Both the position numbers and the translations under genes were made by a program. Below, one piece after another: positions 1 through 8,586 of a stretch of DNA of 64,000 nucleotides (positions are counted from its first letter, which is position 1; each line of letters opens with the position of its first letter). The notes under the pieces were generated by a model. The model was not told where the DNA came from and searched no databases. It saw only the letters and a program-made list of their open reading frames with translations. Source of the stretch: Mycolicibacterium stellerae (GTDB taxonomy: Bacteria; Actinomycetota; Actinomycetes; Mycobacteriales; Mycobacteriaceae); contig NZ_RARC01000001.1 of NCBI RefSeq assembly GCF_003719305.1, positions 496,001-560,000 on the forward strand, read 5' to 3'.

Positions 1-1097
1 AGCCAGCCGGCGATGCTGAACGACGACAGCCGGGGCAGCGACCCGTTGTCGAGCACGCTCATCGACAACACCACGCCCGAGGTCTTGCGATCCTCCGGCA
101 CCATCGCCATGCCCGCCGTGATAGCGGCAGCGGGCGCGTTTCGCTTGACGTGGCGGCCCCGCACCGCGATCTCGCCCGCGGTGGTGTGTCTGGCGCCGAA
201 GATGGCCTCCAGCAACTCGGTTCGTCCGGCGCCGACCAAACCGGCGAGCCCGACGACCTCCCCGGCGTGCACCGTGAGCGACACCGGCGCGGCGGCACCG
301 TCGACGTGCAGGTCGCGCACCTCTAACACGGGTTCGGTGGTCGGTTCGACGCGATCGGGAAACAGCGCGTCCAGTTCGCGACCGATCATCGCGGTGACGA
401 TGTCGTCCTCGGACACGTCGGCCACCGACTCGTCCATGATCAACGCCCCGTCCCGCAGCACCACCACCCGATCCGCAATCGCTTGGATCTCGGCCATCTT
501 GTGGGTCGTGTAAACCATCGCGACCCCGTGCTCGCGGAGTCGGCGCACGATCGCGTAGAGCCCCTCGACCTCGCGCTCGGAGATGGCCGACGTGGGCTCG
601 TCGAGCATGACGACCTGAGCACCCGTGCGGGCGGCCTTCACGATTTCCACGATCTGCCGCAGCCCGACCGGCAGGCTGCCCATTCGTGCGGTGGGCGAGA
701 TCGCCACGTCGAACGCCGACAACGTTTCGCGGGCCTGCTGAATCATCGCCCGGCGGTTGACGAACGGGCCCCGGCGCAGTTCCCGGCCGACGAAGAGGTT
801 CTCGTAGACCGTCATGTCCTCGATCGATGCCAGTTCCTGCGGCACGATGGCCACCCCGTGCCGCACCGCATCGCGGGTGTTGCCGGGGGCCAGCCGGTTA
901 CCTTGCACCGATACGCTTCCCTCGTCGGCGACGTATTGGCCGCTGACGATTTTCATCAGCGTGGACTTGCCCGCGCCGTTCTCCCCCGCCAGGGCCGTCA
1001 CGGTGCCGGGTTCGAGGTGCAGGTTGATTCCGTTCAATACGGGAACGCCGCCGAAGCTCTTTTTGATGTCCGCGCATTCGAGCAGGGCCTGCGCCAT
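1..1097 (-). CDS. Sugar-type ABC transporter ATP-binding protein, two ABC domains (3' end off the window)
   Basis: This is an ATPase of the RbsA/XylG/MglA type, which has two tandem nucleotide-binding domains and powers uptake of ribose, xylose or related small sugars and nucleosides through a partner permease at the membrane. Reading the minus strand from ATG at 1097 gives MAQALLECADIKKSFGG, a canonical Walker A (GENGAGKST, about residue 37-45), a signature-like LPVGLRQIVEI and a Walker B/D-loop VVMLDEPTSA. A second domain has the degenerate GLVGAGRTELL typical of this family. The frame stays open to base 1, so the last part of domain 2 is outside the window. No permease or binding-protein gene is visible here, so the substrate cannot be named. 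They probably lie beyond the left edge. Confidence 0.9.
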   Translation of the reverse strand, partial: MAQALLECADIKKSFGGVPVLNGINLHLEPGTVTALAGENGAGKSTLMKIVSGQYVADEGSVSVQGNRLAPGNTRDAVRHGVAIVPQELASIEDMTVYENLFVGRELRRGPFVNRRAMIQQARETLSAFDVAISPTARMGSLPVGLRQIVEIVKAARTGAQVVMLDEPTSAISEREVEGLYAIVRRLREHGVAMVYTTHKMAEIQAIADRVVVLRDGALIMDESVADVSEDDIVTAMIGRELDALFPDRVEPTTEPVLEVRDLHVDGAAAPVSLTVHAGEVVGLAGLVGAGRTELLEAIFGARHTTAGEIAVRGRHVKRNAPAAAITAGMAMVPEDRKTSGVVLSMSVLDNGSLPRLSSFSIAGW

Positions 1098-1313
1098 CGA
1101 GACCTCCCTTGGTCGACGCCCCCGCGGACAGACCTATGGTTCCCACTCCCGCCGCTGTGTAACCATCGTCACAGCGGGTAATCGGACCGGTGATGAATGA
1201 GACGAGGTCAGCCGCGATGACCGGGGTCGAATTGGCCGCCGCGTTGTCCGCGAAATGGGCACGACGTGCATGCCGATCCGCCGCCGCCCCGACCTGAATC
1301 CGAGAGGCACACC

Positions 1314-2039
1314 ATGTCCGAGCACGCAGTGGATCTCGACTTCCGCCTGGACGACAGGGTTGCCCTCGTCACCGGCGGCGCGTCGGGAATCGGCGCCGCC
1401 ATCGGTGAAGCGCTGGCTGCCAAAGGCGCAAGGATCGCGGTCGCGGATCTCGCCGAAGGCAGCGAATTCCCCTGCAACGTCGGCGATCCCGACTCCGTCA
1501 GCCGAACGGTCGGTGCGGTCGTTGAAGCGCACGGTCGGATCGACATCCTGGTCAACAGCGCGGGCATCGTGCGCCTCGGCGCCGCCGAGGAGCTGTCGGT
1601 CAGCGACTGGGAGGCCACCATCGCGGTGAACCTCACGGGCACGTTTTTGATGTGCCAGGCGGTCGGCGCACACATGCTCGCCGCTGGTCGCGGTGTCATC
1701 ATCAACATGGCATCCCAGGCCGGCACCGTCGCGCTCGACGCGCACGTGGCGTATTGCGCCTCGAAGTTCGGTGTGGTCGGCGTCTCGAAGGTACTGGCCG
1801 CCGAATGGGCGGGCCGGGGCGTGCGGGTCAACAGCATCTCCCCGACAGTGGTCCTCACCGAGCTCGGCCACCAGGCATGGGACGGGCCAAAGGGGGACGC
1901 ACTCAAGAAGCTCATCCCGACGGGCCGGTTCGCCTACCCCGACGAGATCGCCGCGGCCGCGGTCTATCTGGCCTCCGACGCGGCGGGCATGGTCAACGGT
2001 GCCGACCTGATCATCGATGGCGGCTACACGATCAAGTAG
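1314..2039 (+). CDS. SDR family oxidoreductase
   Basis: This is a classical short-chain dehydrogenase/reductase of 241 aa, a cytosolic NAD(P)-dependent enzyme acting on an alcohol or ketone. TGGASGIG (residues 20-27) is the cofactor-binding glycine motif, NSAG follows the fourth beta strand, and the catalytic YxxxK is YCASK near residue 146-150. The C-terminus NGADLIIDGGYTIK is typical of FabG-like members. ATG 1314 is preferred because GAGAGG precedes it; an upstream in-frame start at 1266 adds unconserved residues. It points away from the ABC ATPase gene and lies just upstream of allantoicase. The substrate is unknown; a sugar or polyol dehydrogenase linked to the divergent sugar transporter is possible. 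Confidence 0.85.
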   Translation: MSEHAVDLDFRLDDRVALVTGGASGIGAAIGEALAAKGARIAVADLAEGSEFPCNVGDPDSVSRTVGAVVEAHGRIDILVNSAGIVRLGAAEELSVSDWEATIAVNLTGTFLMCQAVGAHMLAAGRGVIINMASQAGTVALDAHVAYCASKFGVVGVSKVLAAEWAGRGVRVNSISPTVVLTELGHQAWDGPKGDALKKLIPTGRFAYPDEIAAAAVYLASDAAGMVNGADLIIDGGYTIK

Positions 2040-2137
2040 GTGTGCGGGCGGGCGCCGGCTCGCAGTACCACGGAGCCCGCAGCAGGGTTGTCCCCACTCG
2101 GCGCGCTCCGATCGCGCGCATCTGTGACGATGGTCGG

Positions 2138-3100
2138 ATGGCGGAATCGGAACCGGACTTCACCTGGCTGCCCGACCTCGCCCTTCGCCCACTCGGCGGC
2201 GCGGTGATCTGGGCCAACGATGAGACATTCGCGGAGAAAGAGAACCTGATCAACCAGGGTCCCGCGACGTATCAGCCCGCGTCGTTCGGCCACAAGGGCC
2301 AGATTTATGACGGATGGGAGACCCGCCGCAGACGGGAACCGGGTCACGATGAGGCGATCGTGCGACTTGGCGTGCCGGGCGTGATCCGCGGCGTCGTCGT
2401 CGACACCGCGTTCTTCAAGGGCAACTATCCGCCCGAGGTTTCGGTGGAAGCTATCGAAGTCGACGGCTATCCGCGCCCCGAGCACCTCGCCCGTGACTCG
2501 GGTTGGCAGACCATCATCGAGCGAGCCAAGGTCTACGGCGATACCCGCAACCCGTTCGAGGTGACATCCGAAAAGCGTTGGACGCATGTGCGACTGAGCA
2601 TCTATCCCGACGGTGGGGTGGCCCGGTTCCGCGTACACGGCGAGGGCCGTCCCGACCGCAGGTTCGCCGAGGTGCCGGGACTGGACCTGGCGGCCCTCGA
2701 GAACGGCGGCCTCGTCCTGGACTGCTCGAACCGCTTCTACAGTTCCCCGCAGAACCTCATCTTCCCCGGCGTCGCCAACGTGATGGGCGACGGTTGGGAG
2801 ACCGCTCGGCGCCGCGACGACGGCAACGACTGGGTGCACATCAAGCTGGCCGGGCCCGGCAAGGTGCAGATGGCCGAGCTCGACACGTCCTACTTCATCG
2901 GCAACAGCCCAGGCGCGGCGCGGCTGACAGGGCGGACCGTCGACGGCGAGTGGGTCGAGCTGCTGGCGCGCACCGAGTTGCTCGCCGACACCCGGCACCG
3001 GTTCGCCGTCGAGACCGATGCGGTGATCTCCGAGGCACGACTGGACATCTACCCCGACGGCGGAATGGCTCGGCTCCGGCTGTTCGGCGAATTGGCATGA
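2138..3100 (+). CDS. alc: Allantoicase
   Basis: Allantoicase (EC 3.5.3.4) hydrolyses allantoate to ureidoglycolate and urea, the second hydrolytic step of allantoin breakdown. The 320-aa product has the two-repeat structure of the family: DGWETRRRR near residue 55 and DGWETARRR near residue 215. Each is followed by the conserved strand pattern (IVRLGVPG, VHIKLAGPG) and by RLxIYPDGGxAR twice. ATG 2138 is chosen because the family begins near residues DFTWLPDLA; the open frame runs further upstream without any family resemblance. The stop overlaps the next start (ATGA at 3097), so it is translationally coupled to the allantoinase gene. Confidence 0.93.
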   Translation: MAESEPDFTWLPDLALRPLGGAVIWANDETFAEKENLINQGPATYQPASFGHKGQIYDGWETRRRREPGHDEAIVRLGVPGVIRGVVVDTAFFKGNYPPEVSVEAIEVDGYPRPEHLARDSGWQTIIERAKVYGDTRNPFEVTSEKRWTHVRLSIYPDGGVARFRVHGEGRPDRRFAEVPGLDLAALENGGLVLDCSNRFYSSPQNLIFPGVANVMGDGWETARRRDDGNDWVHIKLAGPGKVQMAELDTSYFIGNSPGAARLTGRTVDGEWVELLARTELLADTRHRFAVETDAVISEARLDIYPDGGMARLRLFGELA

Positions 3101-4002
3101 CGTATCCCCGCGACATGGTCGGCTACGGCCGCACCCCGCCGGACGCGAAGTGGCCGAACGGCGCCGCGATCGCCGTGCAGTTCGTCCTGAACTACGAAGA
3201 GGGCGCCGAGAACACGGTGCTCGACGGGGATCCCGCCTCCGAGGCATTTCTGTCGGAGATCACACCAGCAGAAGCCTTCCCGAACCGGCACATGAGTATG
3301 GAGTCGTTGTACGAGTACGGCTCGCGTGCCGGATTATGGCGAGTGCTAAGGGTTTTCGAACGACGTCAGATCCCACTCACGATCTTCGCGGTGGCCCGCG
3401 CCATGCAGCGCAACCCGGAGGCGGTCGCCGCGTTCGGCGAGCTCGGCCACGAGATCGCCTGTCACGGCCTGCGGTGGAAGTCCTACCAGCTGATCGGCCG
3501 TGACACCGAGCGCATGCACATGGCCGAGGCAGTTGCGATCCTGTGCGACCTCACCGGCCAGGCGCCGCTGGGCTGGTACACCGGACGCGACTCGCCGAAC
3601 ACCCGCGAGCTGGTCGTCGAGCACGGCGGCTTCGTCTATGACTCGGACTCCTATGCCGACGACCTGCCATACTGGGTGCGCGTTCACGATTCCGACCACC
3701 TGGTCGTGCCCTACACGCTCGACACCAACGACATGCGGTTCTCCTCTCCCGCAGGCTTTTCCAACGGCGACGAGTTCTTTGCCCATCTGCGCGACGCCTT
3801 CGATGTCCTCTACGCCGAAGGCCGCGACGGCAGTCCGAAGATGCTGTCGGTCGGTCTGCACTGCCGGCTCGCAGGCAGGCCGGCCCGGACAAGGGGGCTC
3901 GAGCGGTTCCTCGACCACGTGCAGTCCCACGACTCGGTGTGGCTGGCCCGACGGATCGAGATCGCCGAGCATTGGCGCCGCGTTCACCCGCCCGGCGGGT
4001 AG
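3097..4002 (+). CDS. puuE: PuuE-type allantoinase (polysaccharide-deacetylase fold)
   Basis: This 301-aa protein belongs to the NodB/polysaccharide deacetylase superfamily, in the branch (PuuE) that opens the allantoin ring to allantoate without the usual amidohydrolase metal site. Visible family motifs are the N-terminal VQFVLNYEEGAENTVL, GHEIACHGLRWKSY in the middle, GWYTGRDSPNTREL and the C-terminal SVGLHCRLAGRPAR. It overlaps allantoicase by ATGA, so one mRNA would encode both ring opening and the following hydrolysis. Its 3' end overlaps the convergent racemase gene by 19 bp. A generic deacetylase is the alternative, but the partnership with allantoicase supports allantoinase. Confidence 0.88.
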   Translation: MTYPRDMVGYGRTPPDAKWPNGAAIAVQFVLNYEEGAENTVLDGDPASEAFLSEITPAEAFPNRHMSMESLYEYGSRAGLWRVLRVFERRQIPLTIFAVARAMQRNPEAVAAFGELGHEIACHGLRWKSYQLIGRDTERMHMAEAVAILCDLTGQAPLGWYTGRDSPNTRELVVEHGGFVYDSDSYADDLPYWVRVHDSDHLVVPYTLDTNDMRFSSPAGFSNGDEFFAHLRDAFDVLYAEGRDGSPKMLSVGLHCRLAGRPARTRGLERFLDHVQSHDSVWLARRIEIAEHWRRVHPPGG

Positions 4003-4700
4003 TCCTTCTCCGGCGGCGGAGCGAACTCACCGCGCTTTGACGTGCCAAGCCCCATCGTCACCAGCGACTGCACGGTCAGCGTCGCCGCGGTCACCCCGTC
4101 GACCACAGGCACACCCAACTCCGTCGAGATCGGCGCGCACATATCGGCCATGCCTGCACAGCCCAGCACCAGCACATCGGATCCGTCGGCCTCCACCGCT
4201 TCCCGACATGCCTCGGTGACGACCTTGCGGGCGTCGGGGTTGGCCTCCAGATCGAGCACCGGGATCTCACAGGCATGGACGCCGCGGCAGAACCGTTGCA
4301 TGCCATAGCGTTCGGCGAGCTCTTCTGCGCGTCCGATGGTGCGCGCCAACGTCGTCACCACGCTGAAACCACGGCCAAGATGACTGGCGGTCTGCATCGC
4401 GGCCTCGGCGATGCCGATCACCGGGCCGCGCGCCACCTCGCGGGCGGCGTCGAGGCCGGGGTCGCCGAAGCAGGCGATGACGTACCCGTCGACGCCCTCA
4501 TCCTCGCCCTTGCGGATTGCGGCAAGCAGTCCCGGCACACTCATCGCCTCGTCGTAGTGGCTCTCGATGGACGGCGGCCCGCTCTTGGGCGTGATGCCGG
4601 TGACCGAGGTGCCGGGGGCGACGACCGCCAGAGCGCAGCGCTCGATTGTGGCGGTCATCGCCTCGGTGGTGTTCGGGTTGATGACCCAGATCCTCGTCAC
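3984..4700 (-). CDS. Allantoin/hydantoin racemase family protein (Asp/Glu racemase superfamily)
   Basis: This 238-aa cytosolic enzyme belongs to the Asp/Glu/hydantoin racemase superfamily. It starts VTRIWVINPNTTEAMT and carries the two catalytic cysteines expected of a two-base racemase: C77 in VIACFGDPG and C181 in VLGCAGMAD. Members next to purine-degradation genes interconvert (R)- and (S)-allantoin, and hydantoin racemases are close relatives. The GTG at 4700 is taken as the start because it overlaps the upstream permease stop as GTGA and begins the conserved first strand; an ATG at 4769 lies inside the permease gene. It is cotranscribed with the NCS1 permease and faces the allantoicase/allantoinase pair. 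Confidence 0.87.
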   Translation of the reverse strand: MTRIWVINPNTTEAMTATIERCALAVVAPGTSVTGITPKSGPPSIESHYDEAMSVPGLLAAIRKGEDEGVDGYVIACFGDPGLDAAREVARGPVIGIAEAAMQTASHLGRGFSVVTTLARTIGRAEELAERYGMQRFCRGVHACEIPVLDLEANPDARKVVTEACREAVEADGSDVLVLGCAGMADMCAPISTELGVPVVDGVTAATLTVQSLVTMGLGTSKRGEFAPPPEKDYPPGG

Positions 4701-6250
4701 GGGATCGGCGCCACCGCCATCTTGCCGCGGGTGGCGAGCAGATAGTAGAGCCCGAAGCCGATGCCGCATCCGATGAACCAGCTGTATTGGGCGGCCGTGT
4801 GCATGCCGACGACGTAGCCGCCCAGCAGCACCGGAATCACCGCGACCACCGCCGCGACGATCGTCGTGATCACCGCCGCCGGGTTGTAACCCTTTTTGTA
4901 ATAGTAGGTTCCGTTCTCATCGAGGGTGAACATGTCGTCGATGATCACCTTCTGCTTGTGCACCAGGTAGTAGTGGGCGATGAGCACACCGAACAGCGGA
5001 CCGATGAAGGCGCCGAGGGTCTCCAGGGTGTAGTGGATCACCTCGGGGTTGTTGTACAGGTTCCACGGCGTGATCAGCACCGAGCCGACGGCGGCGATCA
5101 TGCCGCCCGCGCGCCAGCTGATCCGCTGAGGGCTGACGTTGGAGAAGTCGAATGCGGGCGAGATGAAGTTGGCGACGATGTTGATGCCGATGGTGGCGAT
5201 GGTGAACGTCAAGGCGCCCAACACGATCGCGAACGTCGAGTCGATGCGTGCCACCGTCTGAACCGGATCGGTGATGAGTTCGCCGAATACCGGCACGGTC
5301 AGTGACGCGGTGACGACCACCAGCAAGGAGAACACCAGGAAGTTCACCGGCAGACCCAGGAAGTTGCCCCGCTTCACCGCGTCGAACGACTTGCCGTAGC
5401 GAGAGAAGTCACCGAAGTTCAGCATCGGGCCGGAGAAATACGACACCACGAGCGCGATGGCGCCCAGCATGACGGGGACGGACTCGAAGCCGGTGTAGGT
5501 GACCTCGCCGAGGTTGAGATCGATTGCGCCCCAGCCGGCTTTCCAGATCAGATAGCCACAGAGGATGAACATCACCACATACACCGCGGGGCCGCAGAAG
5601 TCGATGAACCTGCGGATCGCCTCCATGCCGCGCCAGAACACGCAGGCCTGCAGGATCCACAGCACGATGAAGCTGCCCCAGCCCAGCAGCGGCAGACCGA
5701 GGAATCCGTACTGATTCACATCGGCGTACGGCGCCAGTCCGGGAAACAGCTTGAGCAGCACCACATCCAGGGCCGCCGACGCCAGGTAGGTCTGAATGCC
5801 GTACCAGGCCACGGCGATCAGGCCGCGGATGATGGCCGGAATGTTGGCGCCAAGCACGCCGAAGACGCTGCGACAGATCACGGGATATGGCACCCCGGTC
5901 GCCTGGCTCGGTTTGGCCACCAGATTGCAGAAGAAGTTGACGATGACGATCCCGATCAGCAGCGCGACGAGCACCTGCCAGCTGGCCAGCCCGAGGGCGA
6001 ACAGGCTGCCCGCCGTCACGTAGCCGCCGACGCTGTGCACGTCGGACATCCAGAACGCGAAGATGTTGTAGGAGGTCCAGGTTTGCTTGGCCAGCGGGGC
6101 CAGGTCCTCGTTGGTCAGCCGCGGGTCGTAGCCCGCCTTGATGAGGCCGCCGCCGACCGGGTGGCCGGAGGCTTCGGCCACGTCGCCTGCACCGACGACG
6201 GCGCCTGGCGGAAGATCCCTTGTGGTCTGCGGTGTGTCGATGTCCGTCAT
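4697..6250 (-). CDS. NCS1 family nucleobase/allantoin:cation symporter
   Basis: This 517-aa integral membrane transporter belongs to the NCS1 (cytosine/purine/uracil/thiamine/allantoin permease) family, with about 12 hydrophobic segments. Family features are the N-terminal RLTNEDLAPLAKQTWTSYN, FWMSDVHSVGGY in helix 1, and GVPYPVICRSVFGVLGANIP. Position between a GntR regulator and a racemase, opposite allantoin-degrading genes, suggests uptake of allantoin or a purine. Hydantoin import would also fit the racemase. The start ATG is at 6250 and the coding sequence runs directly into the racemase gene through a GTGA overlap. Confidence 0.9.
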   Translation of the reverse strand: MTDIDTPQTTRDLPPGAVVGAGDVAEASGHPVGGGLIKAGYDPRLTNEDLAPLAKQTWTSYNIFAFWMSDVHSVGGYVTAGSLFALGLASWQVLVALLIGIVIVNFFCNLVAKPSQATGVPYPVICRSVFGVLGANIPAIIRGLIAVAWYGIQTYLASAALDVVLLKLFPGLAPYADVNQYGFLGLPLLGWGSFIVLWILQACVFWRGMEAIRRFIDFCGPAVYVVMFILCGYLIWKAGWGAIDLNLGEVTYTGFESVPVMLGAIALVVSYFSGPMLNFGDFSRYGKSFDAVKRGNFLGLPVNFLVFSLLVVVTASLTVPVFGELITDPVQTVARIDSTFAIVLGALTFTIATIGINIVANFISPAFDFSNVSPQRISWRAGGMIAAVGSVLITPWNLYNNPEVIHYTLETLGAFIGPLFGVLIAHYYLVHKQKVIIDDMFTLDENGTYYYKKGYNPAAVITTIVAAVVAVIPVLLGGYVVGMHTAAQYSWFIGCGIGFGLYYLLATRGKMAVAPIP

Positions 6251-6266
6251 GCGCGGAAGTTATCGA

Positions 6267-6314
6267 CGGCGTATTGCGCCGCTGTTTCCTGCGAAATTCC
6301 TGCCTATTGCGCCG
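6267..6314. promoter_or_regulatory. Candidate GntR operator region: palindrome plus repeated TATTGCGCCG
   Basis: Just upstream of the permease start there is a palindrome with CGGCG/CGCCG arms (6267-6281). The decamer TATTGCGCCG occurs at 6272-6281 and again at 6305-6314, the second copy lying in the 3' end of the GntR gene. This arrangement could be the binding site of the adjacent GntR protein controlling the permease-racemase operon. No experimental support; inferred from position and symmetry. Confidence 0.3.
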
Positions 6315-7029
6315 AAGATATATCTCCCGACACCAGCAGGCCGGTGTCGGTTGGCAGCGTCGCGATGACGGCGTTGAGCCGTTGAGCATGGACTTCGGCC
6401 GCCGTGAGCAACTGTTCGACGTCGCCACCGACGAACGCGTCGAGCATCAAACAGTGGTCGGCGTGCAACTCGGCGCGGTCGGCAGGCCTGACGTGCACCA
6501 TCGACTGCACCGGTTCGGTGACATTCCACGCCGACTCGAGCATGTGCAGCAGCCGGTGCATCCGCGATGGTCGGGTCAGCGCGAGATGGAAGTTTCGGCT
6601 CTGCCGGTGGAAGGTCACCGGATCGTCATCGCGGATCGCCTGCGCAAGGACGTCGTTGGCGGCAAGGACGGCCGCACGGTCCTCGTCGTTCGCATTCGCG
6701 ATCGCGGCGGCCAGCGACGCCGCCTCCAAAGTCTCACGGACGATGTACATTTCGCGCAGTTCCTGCGGGGTGAGCTGCGCGACGGTATAGCCGGCGTTGC
6801 TGCGGTGTGAGACCAGGCCCTCCCCGATCAACGTCTTGAGCGACTCGCGTACCGGAATCTGGCTTACGCCGAACAGATCGGCGACGTCGGCCAACGGGAT
6901 GGCGGTGCCCGGCGGCACCGCCCCATCGAGGATGACCCGGCGCAGCTCGTCGAGGATCGCGTGCTGCGGCCGGCCGGGCTGGTCAACGACCAGCTTCTCG
7001 ACCAGCGCCGAGCGTCGTCGGGACGGCAT
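6304..7029 (-). CDS. GntR family transcriptional regulator (FadR/FCD subclass)
   Basis: This 241-aa repressor-type regulator has an N-terminal winged HTH (residues about 20-85, including LADVADLFGVSQIPVRESLKTL) and a C-terminal all-helical FCD ligand domain with the usual metal/ligand-type D and H positions (LALTRPSRMHRLL, ELHADHCLMLDAF). FCD regulators sense carboxylates and similar small molecules. ATG 7029 (MPSRRRSALVEK) is preferred over an earlier in-frame start at 7233 because the latter lies inside the neighbouring LLM gene. It lies 53 bp upstream of the NCS1 permease on the same strand and is the obvious candidate to regulate the permease/racemase operon and perhaps the allantoicase operon. 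Confidence 0.88.
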   Translation of the reverse strand: MPSRRRSALVEKLVVDQPGRPQHAILDELRRVILDGAVPPGTAIPLADVADLFGVSQIPVRESLKTLIGEGLVSHRSNAGYTVAQLTPQELREMYIVRETLEAASLAAAIANANDEDRAAVLAANDVLAQAIRDDDPVTFHRQSRNFHLALTRPSRMHRLLHMLESAWNVTEPVQSMVHVRPADRAELHADHCLMLDAFVGGDVEQLLTAAEVHAQRLNAVIATLPTDTGLLVSGDISSAQ

Positions 7030-7066
7030 CCCGACACGGTAAGCAGCGTTTGTTTCGCCCGTGTTG

Positions 7067-7984
7067 CTACAGCGAAGCGGCGACCGCCCACAGCGATTCG
7101 CGCTCGGCGTCGTCCGAGCGATCCAGCGGGCTGAGCACGACATCGGTCGCGCCGGCGTCCAGGTAGCTCTTGAGCTTGCGGACAACTGACTCGGCAGGCC
7201 CGACCGCCGCGAGCTCGGCGGCGCTCTGCACACCTTCTCGGGCGAGTACCCGTTGATACGACGGGATGCTCTCGTAGAAACCCAATTGCTCGGCGGCGAA
7301 GTTTCGCCCTTCGTCGGCGTCGTCGGTCACCAACGCCGGAACCCCGGCGATGGTGCGCGGGCTCGGCCTGCCCGCATCGGCCGCCGCCTTTGCGATCGTC
7401 GGTTCGATGAACTCCGCGATCGTCCGGGGCCCCGCGAGGTAAGGCAGTGTGCCGTCGGCCAATTCGCCGGTGACGCGCAGCGCCTTGGGGCCCATCGCCG
7501 CCACATAGATCGGGATCGGCCTTCCGCCGGGAACCGCCACCGGCCAGGCGGGGCTCGCCGTCAGTTCGTCGCCGTGAAAATCCACGGCCCCCTCGTCGAA
7601 GATCGACCGCAGCACGGTCAAATGCTCGCGCAGGCGCCCGATCGTGTTGGGCCACGCGGTGCCGAACGCCTGGCGTTCTGGTTCGTGGGCGCCCAGCCCA
7701 AGGCCGAGGCTGAAGTTGCCGTGCGATGCGGCCTGAGCTGTCTGCGCAAGGGACGCGACGACGAGCGGATGCCGCGGGTTGATCGGCACCACAAAGGTGC
7801 CCACACCCAACCCCGGCACGGCCGCACCGACCCGCCCTGCCAGTGCCAGCGCGTCGTGGTCGAATCGCTGGGCCAGCCACACCTGTCTGACCCCGACCTC
7901 ATGGGCGCGGCGCGCTTGGTCGACGAAATCATCGACAACATTGGGACTGTTCGTGCGTTCGGCGAGCATTACTCCGGTCGGCAT
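7067..7984 (-). CDS. LLM-class (F420-dependent type) oxidoreductase
   Basis: This 305-aa member of the luciferase-like monooxygenase superfamily has a TIM-barrel fold. In mycobacteria these enzymes usually bind coenzyme F420 rather than FMN. Conserved elements are the N-terminal strand with PTGVMLAERT, VRQVWLAQRFDHDAL, the non-prolyl cis peptide region GVGTFVVPINPRHPL, and LGLGLGAHEPE. ATG 7984 gives the family N-terminus. It is separated by 37 bp from the GntR gene downstream. The substrate cannot be read from the sequence. A flavin-dependent relative is the alternative. Confidence 0.85.
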   Translation of the reverse strand: MPTGVMLAERTNSPNVVDDFVDQARRAHEVGVRQVWLAQRFDHDALALAGRVGAAVPGLGVGTFVVPINPRHPLVVASLAQTAQAASHGNFSLGLGLGAHEPERQAFGTAWPNTIGRLREHLTVLRSIFDEGAVDFHGDELTASPAWPVAVPGGRPIPIYVAAMGPKALRVTGELADGTLPYLAGPRTIAEFIEPTIAKAAADAGRPSPRTIAGVPALVTDDADEGRNFAAEQLGFYESIPSYQRVLAREGVQSAAELAAVGPAESVVRKLKSYLDAGATDVVLSPLDRSDDAERESLWAVAASL

Positions 7985-8092
7985 ACTTCGAGCAACCGGC
8001 CGCTGTCGGCAACAATTCCTCGGTCGGGCGATCGAATCGCACGGATCTCAATGCTTGCCGATCTCGCCGTCGGGCCGGACTGTCACAACCGT

Positions 8093-8536
8093 TTAGGGCG
8101 ATCCGTTTGCCATGACGCGATCGCGCAGTGCTTCGGTCGCGACGTCGAGGACCATCTTCTTGGCCCGCTTGACGAGGAAATGGGGCACGGGCGCGCCCAG
8201 TTCCAGGATGATGTCGAAACGCACCCGCGTCGTGTCCTCACCCTCCGGCGTGAGGTTGTATTCGCCGTGCAGCCCGCGCTGTTGAAACGTCTGCGAGGAG
8301 TCCCACACCATCCAGCGGTCGCCCCAGTGGTATTCCAGGATCTCCTTGTCGGTGATCCCCATGATCTTCAGCGTCGCCTTGACGTGATGTGGGCGCCCGT
8401 CGGGATGACGGTCGAGGATCTCGGCGCTCTTGTGCAGCGCCGACCACGTGGGGACGGCTTCGATGTCGGCGAGCACGTCGAGGATCGCCTCGGGAGGGGC
8501 GGCGACGACGACTTCGCGCGATGCTCGAACAGCCAC
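8093..8536 (-). CDS. SRPBCC (START/Bet v1-like) family protein
   Basis: This small 147-aa protein has the SRPBCC hydrophobic-cavity fold (polyketide cyclase/dehydrase type). It opens VAVRASREVVVAAPPEAILDVL and ends LGAPVPHFLVKRAKKMVLDVATEALRDRV. It is clearly paralogous to the pair at 20129-21050, sharing the pattern APPEAILDVLADIEAVPTWS. GTG 8536 is taken as the start by alignment with these paralogues; the frame stays open upstream but without similarity. It lies 50 bp downstream of the alpha-methylacyl-CoA racemase gene on the same strand and may be cotranscribed with it. Function is unknown; lipid or polyketide binding is the usual inference. Confidence 0.82.
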   Translation of the reverse strand: MAVRASREVVVAAPPEAILDVLADIEAVPTWSALHKSAEILDRHPDGRPHHVKATLKIMGITDKEILEYHWGDRWMVWDSSQTFQQRGLHGEYNLTPEGEDTTRVRFDIILELGAPVPHFLVKRAKKMVLDVATEALRDRVMANGSP

Positions 8537-8586
8537 ATTGGCAAATCTAATCCTGTTACCGAGATGGCGACGGCCAACGCGGTAAG

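Noticed and set aside
1652..2137. In-frame upstream extension of the allantoicase frame
   Set aside because: It overlaps the SDR gene out of frame and has no similarity to allantoicase; ATG 2138 is the natural start.
2024..3247. Long open frame (about 400 codons) antisense to allantoicase
   Set aside because: The opposite strand encodes allantoicase and allantoinase with full motifs; antisense frames without stops are common in GC-rich DNA and this one has no protein-like pattern.
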